A stretch of DNA of 64,000 bases from Pseudomonadota bacterium (lineage in GTDB: Bacteria; Pseudomonadota; Alphaproteobacteria; Micavibrionales; Micavibrionaceae): positions 1 through 64,000 of the forward strand of contig JAKQEE010000151.1 of NCBI GenBank assembly GCA_029558635.1. Reading direction: 5' to 3'. Positions 10,090-18,860 of the stretch are shown piece by piece. The first letter of the stretch is position 1. Every line of letters starts with the position of its first letter. Under the pieces are notes generated by a model. It made no database searches. It saw nothing but the letters and a program-made list of their open reading frames with translations, and was not told the DNA's origin. Both the position numbers and the translations under genes were made by a program.

Positions 10090-11451
10090 ATGACCGAGAC
10101 CGCCAATCCTCCATCTTCCGATCTTTTTGATCCGGCAACTCCCACCGAGATGCTCAATGCACGGCGTGTGGCTTTGGGGTTGTTGCAACGGATTTTTATC
10201 AAAAAACACACGCTCGATCAGGTTCTGGATGAAAGCCGCGAGTTTGCTGCATTGTCTCAACGCGACCGTGCTTTTGTGCGGATGCTGATTACCACCGTGA
10301 TCCGCCGGCTGGGCCAGATTGACGATCTGATCCGCCGCGCCCTCTCCAAACCCGACCAACCGATCAATCCTCCGGTGCTTGAATATATTTTGCGTCTGGG
10401 GACGGCACAGTTGATTTTCATGAATATTCCCGATCATGCGGCGGTGAATACGTCTGTGCTGCTGGCCGAGGTCGAAGGCCATGTGCGCATGAAGGGTTTC
10501 ATCAATGCCATTTTGCGCCGGATTGCAGCGGAAGGAAAAGACTGGACGACGCGGCAGGATATTGCGCGGCTCAACACTCCGGAATGGCTGCTTAAAATCT
10601 GGATCAAGGATTTCGGGCTTCGGACGGCGCTGGATATTGCGGTCGCCAATTTGTCGGAAGCGTCTATCGATGTGACCTTGAAAGATTCTTCACAGATGTC
10701 CCATTGGGCGGATGTTCTCGCCGGTGTGCCTTTACCCACAGGAAGTTTGCGGTTGCCGAATGCGCGCATGGTTCAGGATCTTCCCGGTTTTGATGACGGG
10801 ATGTGGTGGGTTCAGGATACGGCGGCATCTTTGCCGGCGCGCTTGTTCGGAAACAATATTGAAGGATATACGGTCGTCGATTTATGTGCGGCGCCGGGTG
10901 GCAAGACCGCGCAGCTGGCTGCTGCGGGGGCAGATGTCGTTGCGGTTGACCGTTCGGCCAAACGAATTCAAAGATTGCAGGAAAATATGAAGCGCTTGCG
11001 TCTCGGGTCGGCGGTGCGGACCGAAGTGGCGGATGCGGCCGTGTGGAGATCCCGCGACTCCCTCCCTTACATTCTTCTTGATGCGCCTTGTTCGGCGACC
11101 GGAACGATCCGTCGCAATCCGGATGTGTTGTGGATGAAAAGCGAAGCGGATATTTCGAGTCTGGTTGAGTTGCAGGCCCGTCTTCTGGACAATGCTCTTG
11201 ATTTGCTCGCGCCGCATGGAGTTCTGGTTTACTGCACGTGCTCCTTGCAAAAGGATGAGGGGGAAAATCAGATTGATCGCGTGCTGGCGAACCGGACGGA
11301 TGTCGACCGTGTTCCAATTCACACGACAGAAGTTGGCGGCATGTCTGACGTTATCACGCCGCGCGGGGACGTCCGGATTTTGCCAACCCATTTGTCCGAG
11401 TTTGGCGGAATTGACGGGTTTTTTATCAGCCGTTTGGTTAAGCTCGGATAA
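10090..11451 (+). CDS. rsmB: 16S rRNA m5C967 methyltransferase RsmB
   Basis: The 453-residue product is RsmB (Sun/Fmu). An N-terminal NusB-like RNA-binding domain covers about residues 20-150. The C-terminal Rossmann domain holds the SAM motif DLCAAPGGKTAQLA, the motif IV DAPCSATGTIRRNPDVLW with its catalytic cysteine and motif VI CTCSLQKDEGENQ. The protein methylates C967 of 16S rRNA in other bacteria. The ATG at 10090 is preferred over the in-frame TTG immediately before. Confidence 0.95.
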   Translation: MTETANPPSSDLFDPATPTEMLNARRVALGLLQRIFIKKHTLDQVLDESREFAALSQRDRAFVRMLITTVIRRLGQIDDLIRRALSKPDQPINPPVLEYILRLGTAQLIFMNIPDHAAVNTSVLLAEVEGHVRMKGFINAILRRIAAEGKDWTTRQDIARLNTPEWLLKIWIKDFGLRTALDIAVANLSEASIDVTLKDSSQMSHWADVLAGVPLPTGSLRLPNARMVQDLPGFDDGMWWVQDTAASLPARLFGNNIEGYTVVDLCAAPGGKTAQLAAAGADVVAVDRSAKRIQRLQENMKRLRLGSAVRTEVADAAVWRSRDSLPYILLDAPCSATGTIRRNPDVLWMKSEADISSLVELQARLLDNALDLLAPHGVLVYCTCSLQKDEGENQIDRVLANRTDVDRVPIHTTEVGGMSDVITPRGDVRILPTHLSEFGGIDGFFISRLVKLG

Positions 11452-11461
11452 GGTGTTTAAC

Positions 11462-12139
11462 CTATCTGGGGATCAGGACTTGATAAAATACGTATTTTCC
11501 AAGCGTTCCCGAATAATAACAAAATGTATCTTTGCCATCGAGGGCGGGATCGGTCAGTGTGGCCGCATAGCCGAATGTTCCGGTGAAAGTGTTGGTCTCT
11601 CCGGCAATTGTTACCGTCGGAGGATCGGCCAAAGTTCCTGTCAGTCCCTGATTCAGATATCGGCAAATATCGAGGCGAACACCGGGGAGAAAGGCAACAA
11701 GTTCCGAACTTGATGACGTTCCGTTTGTGGTTCCCAGATTTGCAACTTCAATGTCGCCGTTGAAGATCCAGTCCGACCCATCGTTGATTTCGTTGGGTGG
11801 GGCTTGATAAACGGTGGCTCCGCCCTGAGGGTGAAAGACTTCATGCGAGGGGGTTGTTCCAAATACGCCGTATGTGACCGATCCGGGGTGGGCAAAGCTG
11901 ACGTCTTCTGGCTTCAGGGTGTTTGAAATTCTCATGCGGACAATAGCTTGCCGGATCGAGGTTGGGAATTGTTGCAGATAGGCACTGTCGATCCTGCCTT
12001 TTTCTTCTGTCGTGCCGCCGCTACCGCTTCCTCTCATGGATTGAGAGACCGCAAAGGACAATGCCGCAAATAATGCGACGGCGATGAGGATAAGGAACAA
12101 GATGTTCCCCGATTGAGAGGTGGGGGTGTTCTTTTGCAT
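11462..12139 (-). CDS. pilin-like membrane protein, paralogue A
   Basis: The 225-residue protein begins with a short polar leader (MQKNTPTSQSG), then one hydrophobic helix NILFLILIAVALFAALSF, then a long exported domain. This layout fits a type IV prepilin-like or pseudopilin-like protein, but the usual glutamate at +5 is missing. It closely matches the protein at 25126 in the helix, in Q-P-SI-AI-RM-IS, YGVF, GGAT-Y-AP and AFLPGV-IC. Two cysteines at the C-terminus may form a disulphide. It is divergent from serB with only 36 bases between starts. Confidence 0.8.
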   Translation of the reverse strand: MQKNTPTSQSGNILFLILIAVALFAALSFAVSQSMRGSGSGGTTEEKGRIDSAYLQQFPTSIRQAIVRMRISNTLKPEDVSFAHPGSVTYGVFGTTPSHEVFHPQGGATVYQAPPNEINDGSDWIFNGDIEVANLGTTNGTSSSSELVAFLPGVRLDICRYLNQGLTGTLADPPTVTIAGETNTFTGTFGYAATLTDPALDGKDTFCYYSGTLGKYVFYQVLIPR

Positions 12140-12175
12140 GGTAAAAATTTACATGAGTGTTACAGTGGAGGCAAG

Positions 12176-13057
12176 ATGAAAACTCATTTGGTATTGGCTG
12201 GAGATGTTCAGGAATCCGCACTTTTAGAGGTGGAAAGGGTATTTTCCGTTTCTGTGGATGAGGGGCGGTGGCTGTCCCCACGCAGGGCTTGTGAAATTTC
12301 TATTGGAGACTTGGACGAAGGGCAGCTTTCCGATGCGAGAGAGGCTTTGTCTTCTTTGCGGGTTGATGTTTTCGCTGTTCCTGAAAATTCTAGGCGGAAA
12401 AAGCTTTTGATTGCCGATATGGATGCGACGATTGTTACAGGCGAAACGCTTGACGATCTGGCGGCTCTGGCCGGTTTAGGCGAGGAGATTTCAAAAGTGA
12501 CGGCGGCAGCTATGCGCGGTGAGCTGGATTTCGAGCGGGCGCTCAAGATGCGTGTCTCGAAGCTCAAAGGGGTGTCTGAAGATTTGTTGCGCCAAACATT
12601 CGCAGAGATGCGCCTGAGTGAAGGCGCGGAAATTCTGGTGCGGACCATGCGTGCGGCGGGGGCGGAATGCGTTTTGGTATCGGGCGGGTTTACGTTCTTT
12701 ACGTCACGGGTGGCGGATATGTGTGGATTTTCAGCACAGCATGGCAATGTGCTGGGCATTGAAAATGGTGTTTTAACTGGTGTGGTCATTCCTCCTATCC
12801 TCGATAAAAATGCGAAACTCTCATTTCTGGAATCCTATGCAGTTAATCTCGAAATTGATTTGTCTGAAACGGTTGCGATCGGCGATGGGGCCAATGATTT
12901 GCCGATGCTCTTGGCGGCGGGGTTAGGAGTTGGGTATCGGCCCAAGAATTTGGTTCGTGAGCAGGTCAAAAATTCCATAATTCACAGCGATCTAACGTCT
13001 CTTCTTTATATGCAGGGATTTGACGACGACGAAATCGCTTCCTACACAAAAAATTAA
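12176..13057 (+). CDS. serB: phosphoserine phosphatase SerB
   Basis: The product (293 residues) is an HAD-family phosphatase that makes serine from phosphoserine in the last step of the serine pathway. The motifs are LIADMDATIVTGE (nucleophile Asp), VLVSGGFTFF and AIGDGANDLPML, all typical of SerB. About 80 residues before the HAD domain form an ACT-like region. The ATG at 12176 is preceded by GGAGGCAAG. A longer frame from 12113 has no good binding site. Confidence 0.96.
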   Translation: MKTHLVLAGDVQESALLEVERVFSVSVDEGRWLSPRRACEISIGDLDEGQLSDAREALSSLRVDVFAVPENSRRKKLLIADMDATIVTGETLDDLAALAGLGEEISKVTAAAMRGELDFERALKMRVSKLKGVSEDLLRQTFAEMRLSEGAEILVRTMRAAGAECVLVSGGFTFFTSRVADMCGFSAQHGNVLGIENGVLTGVVIPPILDKNAKLSFLESYAVNLEIDLSETVAIGDGANDLPMLLAAGLGVGYRPKNLVREQVKNSIIHSDLTSLLYMQGFDDDEIASYTKN

Positions 13058-13082
13058 CCGTTTAGGCTTTAGACTGGCGGGC

Positions 13083-13973
13083 ATGAGCGGATCTCACACC
13101 AAATATAAAGTTCCTGACGAACAGCTCGAAGAGCTGATCCACAAATATTGCCGCGACTTTACCGAGTTGGCGCGGATGGGGCGGTTCGACCCGATCACGG
13201 GGCGGGATGAAGAGATCGATCAGGCCATTCTGATTTTGTTACAGAAGGGGCGTAAGAATGTCGCGCTGTTGGCGCCTGCGGGGGTTGGTAAAACCGCTTT
13301 GTGCGCTGGATTGGCGCAAAAAATTGTAGCAAACGAAGTTCCCGATTATTTGAAAGATGCCCGCGTGCTGGAGATTGATCTGGCGGCGATGTCGGCGGGG
13401 ACGATGGGACCGGCTGAATTTCAGGGGCGGTTTTTGCCGCTGTGTAAGGGCGTGGCCGAACGCTATCACGACCCGTCCTATCCCAAGATGGTTTTGTTTA
13501 TCGATGAAATGCACCAGATTATGCCGTCGTGCGAAGGGTCGGCTTATAAAGGTTTGTCCGAGGTCATGAAGCCCTATCTGACAGTGGGGGATTTGCACAT
13601 TATCGGGGCGACGACGCTTGACGAATTTCGCATCTACGTGGCGCTCGACCCCGCGATGGATCGTCGTTTCCAGAAAGTTTTCCTGTCGGTTCCGACGGTC
13701 GCACAGACCATCGAGATCATGAAGAATTTGAAAAAAGGGTATGAAAAACACCACAAGATTACCGTGCCCGACAATGTCATCGAAATTATCGTGAACGCCA
13801 CGGAACAGCATATGCGCAAACGGAACCAGCCGGATAAATCGATCATTATGATGGATGCGGCGATGGCCCACCATGTGAAGGAGCGCGGTACGGGCGGCGA
13901 GCTTAATCTCGACTCCGTTTATTACATGATCGGCAAGGAAACGGGTCTGCACCCCGAGGCAATTAAGAAGTAG
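13083..13973 (+). CDS. single-AAA-domain ClpA/ClpB-like ATPase
   Basis: This 296-residue protein is one AAA+ module similar to the first ATPase domain of ClpA/ClpB. It shows GRDEEIDQAI, Walker A APAGVGKTALC, Walker B MVLFIDEMHQ, the sensor segment IIGATTLDEFR and an arginine finger region MDRRFQKV. It lacks the Clp N-domain, the second AAA domain and the ClpP-binding loop, so it is probably an ATPase with its own partner rather than a ClpAP unfoldase. A longer start at 13020 overlaps serB; 13083 is chosen as more likely. Confidence 0.82.
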   Translation: MSGSHTKYKVPDEQLEELIHKYCRDFTELARMGRFDPITGRDEEIDQAILILLQKGRKNVALLAPAGVGKTALCAGLAQKIVANEVPDYLKDARVLEIDLAAMSAGTMGPAEFQGRFLPLCKGVAERYHDPSYPKMVLFIDEMHQIMPSCEGSAYKGLSEVMKPYLTVGDLHIIGATTLDEFRIYVALDPAMDRRFQKVFLSVPTVAQTIEIMKNLKKGYEKHHKITVPDNVIEIIVNATEQHMRKRNQPDKSIIMMDAAMAHHVKERGTGGELNLDSVYYMIGKETGLHPEAIKK

Positions 13974-13984
13974 ATGCCTTAATT

Positions 13985-14131
13985 GTCATCCCCGACTGCG
14001 AAGCTGCGCCGAGCAATGTTCGGGGGTCCAGAGTGATATGTGCGTCGCGTCGCGCCGCCTGCTATTTTACTGGATTCTCCACACTCGTTTCGGCTTTGCT
14101 TCGCAAAGTCCTTCATTTGGTGGGGAATGAC
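13985..14131. repeat. interspersed repeat with inverted ends
   Basis: The element starts GTCATCCCC (13985) and ends GGGGAATGAC (14131), which is an imperfect inverted terminal repeat. Inside are CCCCGA/TTCGGGG pairing and the phrases GGTCCAGAGTG and ACTGGATTCTCC, familiar from palindromic intergenic repeats of alphaproteobacteria. It lies in the 292-base gap between the AAA gene and rpe and has no ORF. Confidence 0.6.
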
Positions 14132-14181
14132 ATTTTGGGAGCTTTAAGACAAAGCGTCCCTAAATTTTCCGATAAAAAGGC

Positions 14182-14211
14182 TTGCCTTGGTGATTCGGGG
14201 TGATTTATAGT
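14182..14211 (+). promoter_or_regulatory. candidate sigma70-type promoter of rpe
   Basis: TTGCCT (14182-14187) and TATAGT (14206-14211) are 18 bases apart, and the rpe ATG is 55 bases downstream. Both boxes are near consensus. The promoter is inferred from sequence only. Confidence 0.5.
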
Positions 14212-14265
14212 GGAAATACAGTGATTTGCCCTCCTTTTCTCTTGTTTTTCTGAAAAAGCCCCGAA

Positions 14266-14919
14266 ATGTCCATCCGTATAGCCCCTTCGATTCTCTCGGC
14301 CGATTTTGCCCGCTTGGGCGAGGAGGTCCGCGCCATTGATGCGGCGGGGGCCGATTATATCCATATTGACGTGATGGACGGGCATTTTGTCCCGAATTTG
14401 ACGATTGGTCCGGCGGTGGTGAAGGCTTTGCGTCCGCACTCCTCCAAAATATTCGACGTTCATTTGATGATCTCTCCCGTCGATCCGTTTATCAAAGACT
14501 TTGCCGATGCGGGGGCTGACATTATTACCGTTCATCCCGAAGCGGGCGCGCATGTGCACCGCACGTTGCAGACGATCAAGGCTCTCGGTAAAAAAGCCGG
14601 TGTGTCGCTTAATCCGTCGACGCCGCTTTCCGCAATTTCCCATGTGATGGATCTTGTGGACCTTGTGTTGATTATGACGGTCAATCCTGGGTTTGGTGGC
14701 CAGTCCTTTATTCCGCTCCTCGATAAAATCTCCGAGGCTCGGAAGATGATTGCGGCCACCGGTCGGGCGATTGATCTCGAAGTCGATGGCGGCATTACGG
14801 TGCAAACCGCACCGCAGGCGATTGCGGCGGGGGCCGATGTGTTGGTCGCCGGAACGGCGGTGTTCAAACAGGGGCCGGATCATTATGCGTCTTCGATCAA
14901 GGCTTTGCGAGGGGATTAG
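14266..14919 (+). CDS. rpe: ribulose-phosphate 3-epimerase
   Basis: The product (217 residues) is a TIM-barrel epimerase that interconverts ribulose 5-phosphate and xylulose 5-phosphate in the pentose phosphate pathway. It has the conserved starting [14 protein letters not shown], the metal ligands in [25 protein letters not shown] and the phosphate-binding DGGI and GTAVF. The length is normal. The next gene, encoding a heparinase-like protein, starts five bases after its stop, and rpe lies a short distance from rsmB as in many alphaproteobacteria. Confidence 0.97.
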   Translation: MSIRIAPSILSADFARLGEEVRAIDAAGADYIHIDVMDGHFVPNLTIGPAVVKALRPHSSKIFDVHLMISPVDPFIKDFADAGADIITVHPEAGAHVHRTLQTIKALGKKAGVSLNPSTPLSAISHVMDLVDLVLIMTVNPGFGGQSFIPLLDKISEARKMIAATGRAIDLEVDGGITVQTAPQAIAAGADVLVAGTAVFKQGPDHYASSIKALRGD

Positions 14920-14924
14920 GGTTT

Positions 14925-16583
14925 ATGCTTCTGGCCGCGTCCAAACCGCTTGAATTTATGGGACATGTGCGGGAACTTCGCCAGCAGGCCGGACGCGCCG
15001 CCTGCCAAACTCCATTTTATAACTGGTTGCTGTCGACGGGGGAAACACCCGATCAACTCTCCGTGCGGTTGTCTGATCCGTGGGCGGGGGATGCCGATCT
15101 GGGGCGCTTGATGGTGCATGGCGTGATGCGCTCGCGCGGGGTCAGTTTGCCGATGGACCGAAATTTCTGGGCAACGTCCGAACAACAGGGCCATTGGCAG
15201 GATCATATTCACGGATTTTCGTGGTTGCGCGATTTGCGTGCGGCGGGTGGTGATGCGTCGCGTAAGCTCGCGCGGTCCATGGTGGCAAAATGGATTGATG
15301 TCTATGACCGCTTCGATGCAGGGATCTGGCGGGCCGATGTGATGGGTGGGCGCATTACAATGTGGCTGTCCTTTTTCGATTTCTTTTGCGGCAGCGCGGA
15401 TGAAGAGTTCCAGAAAAATTATTTTGCCTCTCTCAATCGTCAGGCGCGGCATTTGTCACGCGACTTTCCGGCGGGGCTTTCAGGTATTCCGCTTTTGAAG
15501 GCGGCGCGTGGTTTGATTTATGCCGGCCTGTCTTTTCCGGGGCGCGATGCATGGATTTTGCAAGGGTTCGAATGTGTCCTTAAAGAAATTCCGAAGCAGG
15601 TGACAAAAGACGGATTTCATGCCTCGATGTCGCCAGAGAATTTGCTGGACTGCGCCAAGATTTGTCTTGATCTGCGCTATGCCTTGAATCGAGCTGGTCT
15701 GCCGGTTCCAAAAATTCTGCAAGAAGCGATTGAACGGATGGGACCTGCGTTGCGGTTTATGTGTTATCCGGACCGTAAGTTGGGGTTGCATCATGGAGGG
15801 CAGGAAGGCGATGCGAGCGAGATTGATCTAGTGCTTTCGCAAATTCGCGGGTCGAAGCGTCCGATGAAGGGGCAGAGTCTCGGCGGGTTCGAACGGGTGA
15901 TGCTAGGTCGGTCTTTTTTGATGATGGATCACGGGGCGGCTCCTTTGGCACCGTTTGATACGGAATGGCATTCTGCGCCGCTCTCGTTCGAATTCATGTA
16001 CGGGCGCGACCGAATTTTTACCCATTGCGGCGGGCATCCGGCACATGATGACTGGCAACAGATTTTACGCCATACGGCCGCGCATAATGCGCTGGTGATT
16101 GATGGTCGTCCGGTTCATGATATTCGCGAAGACCATTCTGTTGCGCGCGGGCCATCCCCCATTTCCTGTGTGCGGACGGAAAACCGCGATGCGTGTTTGC
16201 TCGATGCGTCGCATGACGGATATCGCGCGGTGCAAGGGATCGTTCACCGTCGTCGCCTGTTTCTGACTGATGGTGGGCATGATTTGCGAGGGGAAGATAC
16301 ACTCAGTCTTGATGTCGCGCCGGAAACTCCAAAAACGGCGACACTCCGTTTTCATTTGCATCCTAAAGTTCAGGTGTCTCAAGTCGGGGATAGTCAGGAC
16401 GTGGTGCTGACTTTGCCGTCGGGCAGCTCGTGGCGATTTTACGGAGTTGGTGCAATGCTCGAGATTGAGGCCAGCGCCTTTCTCGGGTACGGGATCAAGC
16501 CGCTTAAAACTAGGCAGCTGGTGCTCAAAGCGGCTGTTTCCGAGGCTGAAACCCAGATCAAATGGGCGTTGCAGCGCGTGTAA
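14925..16583 (+). CDS. heparinase II/III family protein
   Basis: The 552-residue protein resembles the heparinase II/III-like proteins found next to rpe or rsmB in alphaproteobacteria. The N-terminal half is alpha-toroid in character and the C-terminal half a beta-sandwich. Conserved blocks include WSAPLSFEFMYGRDRIFTHCGG-like residues near position 350 and HTAAHNALVIDG near 385. No signal peptide is visible, unlike secreted heparinases. The substrate is unknown; polysaccharide lyase activity is a family inference. It starts five bases after rpe. Confidence 0.85.
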   Translation: MLLAASKPLEFMGHVRELRQQAGRAACQTPFYNWLLSTGETPDQLSVRLSDPWAGDADLGRLMVHGVMRSRGVSLPMDRNFWATSEQQGHWQDHIHGFSWLRDLRAAGGDASRKLARSMVAKWIDVYDRFDAGIWRADVMGGRITMWLSFFDFFCGSADEEFQKNYFASLNRQARHLSRDFPAGLSGIPLLKAARGLIYAGLSFPGRDAWILQGFECVLKEIPKQVTKDGFHASMSPENLLDCAKICLDLRYALNRAGLPVPKILQEAIERMGPALRFMCYPDRKLGLHHGGQEGDASEIDLVLSQIRGSKRPMKGQSLGGFERVMLGRSFLMMDHGAAPLAPFDTEWHSAPLSFEFMYGRDRIFTHCGGHPAHDDWQQILRHTAAHNALVIDGRPVHDIREDHSVARGPSPISCVRTENRDACLLDASHDGYRAVQGIVHRRRLFLTDGGHDLRGEDTLSLDVAPETPKTATLRFHLHPKVQVSQVGDSQDVVLTLPSGSSWRFYGVGAMLEIEASAFLGYGIKPLKTRQLVLKAAVSEAETQIKWALQRV

Positions 16584-16664
16584 TACGATTTTTGTACGCA
16601 TTTCTTTGACTTTTTTCCGGTAATTTGTTCTCCTTATATTTGAGAAGGTTAAAAGCCGGAGAGG

Positions 16665-17423
16665 GTGAGGCCCTTTGTGGGATTGTTAAACGAAAAACTG
16701 AGTGTCCCTTTAGCGGAGATGTTTTTGGAAAGTGGAGCGCCTGCGTTCCGCATTGAACATTTCGAGTCTATTCTACGCTCTCTTAGACGCGATGTTCCCA
16801 GCGGCGAACTGCTGCTCAAGTCGGTCAGTGACCGCGAGCAGTTCTTTCTTGATGCTCATGATGCCGGCATTTCTCTGGATGTTGACAAGATTTTGTTTCC
16901 GCGCGCGGCTATGCTGGCCCAGTTGCTGGCTAATGGCGGGAGTGTCAATGTTCATACCGGTACGCCTTATGAAGCCGAGTTTATTGATCTCTTGAAAGAT
17001 TTGAAAGACAAGCAGGGCTTTGATCCGTCCAAAGTCACGATTGAAGTGACCGAACATGGATATATTCCGGTTCATGCCCGTTACAGCCGTCTTGAGGATA
17101 TACTCAGTATGGGTTTTCGTCTGGCGGTTGATGATATTGATCCGCACTCTGAAGAGAATATGGAGAGGGTGCGTGCCATTAACGGGGCAGCTTCAATGCA
17201 TAAATTTTCCCACAAGACCATGGAACAAATTCGTCTAGGAGGGGAAGAGAAGGGGCAGGCTCTGGAGGCGATTTCCGCTTTGCGTCGTGATTATCCGAAA
17301 TCGGCTCTTGTCATGGAAGGTATAACTCCCAAAGACCGTGCGTTATTTCCGGCTTTGGCCGATTCCGGCATTACGTTGGTCCAATATTATCGCCCCCATT
17401 CCGGTCCGAAATCTGCTCTTTGA
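16665..17423 (+). CDS. degenerate EAL-domain protein
   Basis: The 252-residue protein follows the fold of EAL cyclic di-GMP phosphodiesterases: SVNVHTGT, IEVTEHG, GFRLAVDDIDPHSE, then ALVMEGIT near the end. Key residues differ from active enzymes: the EAL motif itself, the DDFGTG loop and the lysine strand are not kept. It is therefore more likely a binding or inactive protein. The start is unsure; a GTG at 16665 is used, but the GTG at 16677 has a better-spaced GAGG. It lies between the heparinase-like gene and radA. Confidence 0.72.
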   Translation: MRPFVGLLNEKLSVPLAEMFLESGAPAFRIEHFESILRSLRRDVPSGELLLKSVSDREQFFLDAHDAGISLDVDKILFPRAAMLAQLLANGGSVNVHTGTPYEAEFIDLLKDLKDKQGFDPSKVTIEVTEHGYIPVHARYSRLEDILSMGFRLAVDDIDPHSEENMERVRAINGAASMHKFSHKTMEQIRLGGEEKGQALEAISALRRDYPKSALVMEGITPKDRALFPALADSGITLVQYYRPHSGPKSAL

Positions 17424-17453
17424 TCTTTTGGGGCGATTTGTTACTCTTGCCTC

Positions 17454-18860
17454 ATGGCTAAATCCAAAACCTCTTATATCTGCCAGTCGTGCGGTTCCGT
17501 CCATTCGCAATGGGCAGGGAAATGTGATGCGTGCGGCGAATGGAATTCCTTGCAGGCCGAAGTGGTCGAGAGCGGGCCGCCCAAAGGTCTGGGCGGTGGC
17601 AAAAAAGGCAAAGCACTTGATCTGGTGGGGTTGCAACTCTCTCAAGAAAAACCCGTCAAACGTTTGGTCACGGGGCTGAATGAATTTGACCGCGTGACGG
17701 GCGGTGGGTTGGTTCCGGGATGTGCGATTTTGCTCGGTGGCGATCCGGGGATCGGGAAATCGACCTTGTTGCTGCAGGCTGTTTGTGCATTGGCCAAGCA
17801 AGGATTTAAATGTGTGTATGTGTCGGGCGAGGAAGCGGTCGATCAGGTGCGGTTGCGCGCGGCGCGTCTCGGGTTGGCGGATGCGCCTGTTGCACTGGCT
17901 TCTGCAACCAATGTGCGCGAAATCGCTGCAACGATTGAAGAAAATAATGTTGATGTGCTCGTGATTGATTCCATCCAGACCATGTATGTCGATACGGTTG
18001 AAAGTGCGCCGGGGACCGTGACACAGGTGCGCACGGCGGCACAGGAACTCATACGGCTGACCAAACGCACCGGTACGGCGACATTTTTTGTGGGGCATGT
18101 GACCAAGGACGGGCAGATTGCGGGGCCGCGCGTTTTGGAACATATGGTCGATACGGTCCTTTATTTCGAAGGGGACCGCGGGCATCAGTTCCGCATTTTG
18201 CGTACGGTTAAAAACCGTTTCGGGCCGACCGATGAAATAGGTGTGTTTGAAATGGGTGAGCTGGGGCTTTCGGAAGTTTCCAACCCGTCGGCGCTTTTCC
18301 TGTCGCAGCGGCAATCGGATGTGACGGGAAGTGCCGTGTTTGCAGGGATGGAAGGAACGCGGCCTTTGCTGGTTGAAGTGCAGGCGCTGGTGGCTCCGGC
18401 GCCTTACGGCTCACCGCGACGTTCCACCATCGGGTGGGACCCCAATCGTCTTTCGATGATTTTGGCGGTGCTTGAGGCACGGTGCGGGTTGATGTTCTCC
18501 GGCTCTGACGTTTACCTCAATATGGCGGGTGGGATTCGCATTACCGAACCTGCAGCGGATTTGGCGGTTGCGGCGGCGCTGGTGAGTGCGCTTCAGGGCC
18601 GTCCGGCCCCGTCTGAAATGGTATTTTTCGGCGAGGTTGGATTGTCGGGTGAAGTGCGCGCCGTATCGCAGCCTGACCAGCGTCTTAAAGAGGCGTCCAA
18701 GTTGGGCTTTGCCGAAGCGTGTGTGGCCGAGCGGATGTCGGCACAGAAAAAAGCAGCCAAAGTGGACGGGCTTCGTGTCACCGAAATCCGGCATCTCGAA
18801 GATTTGATTGCGCTGCTGCGTGAAGGCGGGGCCGTTGCTCCTTATCCGGTGAGTGCGTGA
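17454..18860 (+). CDS. radA: DNA repair protein RadA
   Basis: The 468-residue product is RadA (Sms), a RecA-like helicase that helps process recombination intermediates. It has an N-terminal zinc finger CQSCGSVHSQWAGKCDACG, the Walker A GDPGIGKST at about residue 100, the RadA-specific KNRFG motif and a C-terminal Lon-like domain containing GGIRITEPAADLA. The length is normal. Its TGA overlaps the ATG of the frameshifted amidotransferase reading frame. Confidence 0.97.
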   Translation: MAKSKTSYICQSCGSVHSQWAGKCDACGEWNSLQAEVVESGPPKGLGGGKKGKALDLVGLQLSQEKPVKRLVTGLNEFDRVTGGGLVPGCAILLGGDPGIGKSTLLLQAVCALAKQGFKCVYVSGEEAVDQVRLRAARLGLADAPVALASATNVREIAATIEENNVDVLVIDSIQTMYVDTVESAPGTVTQVRTAAQELIRLTKRTGTATFFVGHVTKDGQIAGPRVLEHMVDTVLYFEGDRGHQFRILRTVKNRFGPTDEIGVFEMGELGLSEVSNPSALFLSQRQSDVTGSAVFAGMEGTRPLLVEVQALVAPAPYGSPRRSTIGWDPNRLSMILAVLEARCGLMFSGSDVYLNMAGGIRITEPAADLAVAAALVSALQGRPAPSEMVFFGEVGLSGEVRAVSQPDQRLKEASKLGFAEACVAERMSAQKKAAKVDGLRVTEIRHLEDLIALLREGGAVAPYPVSA

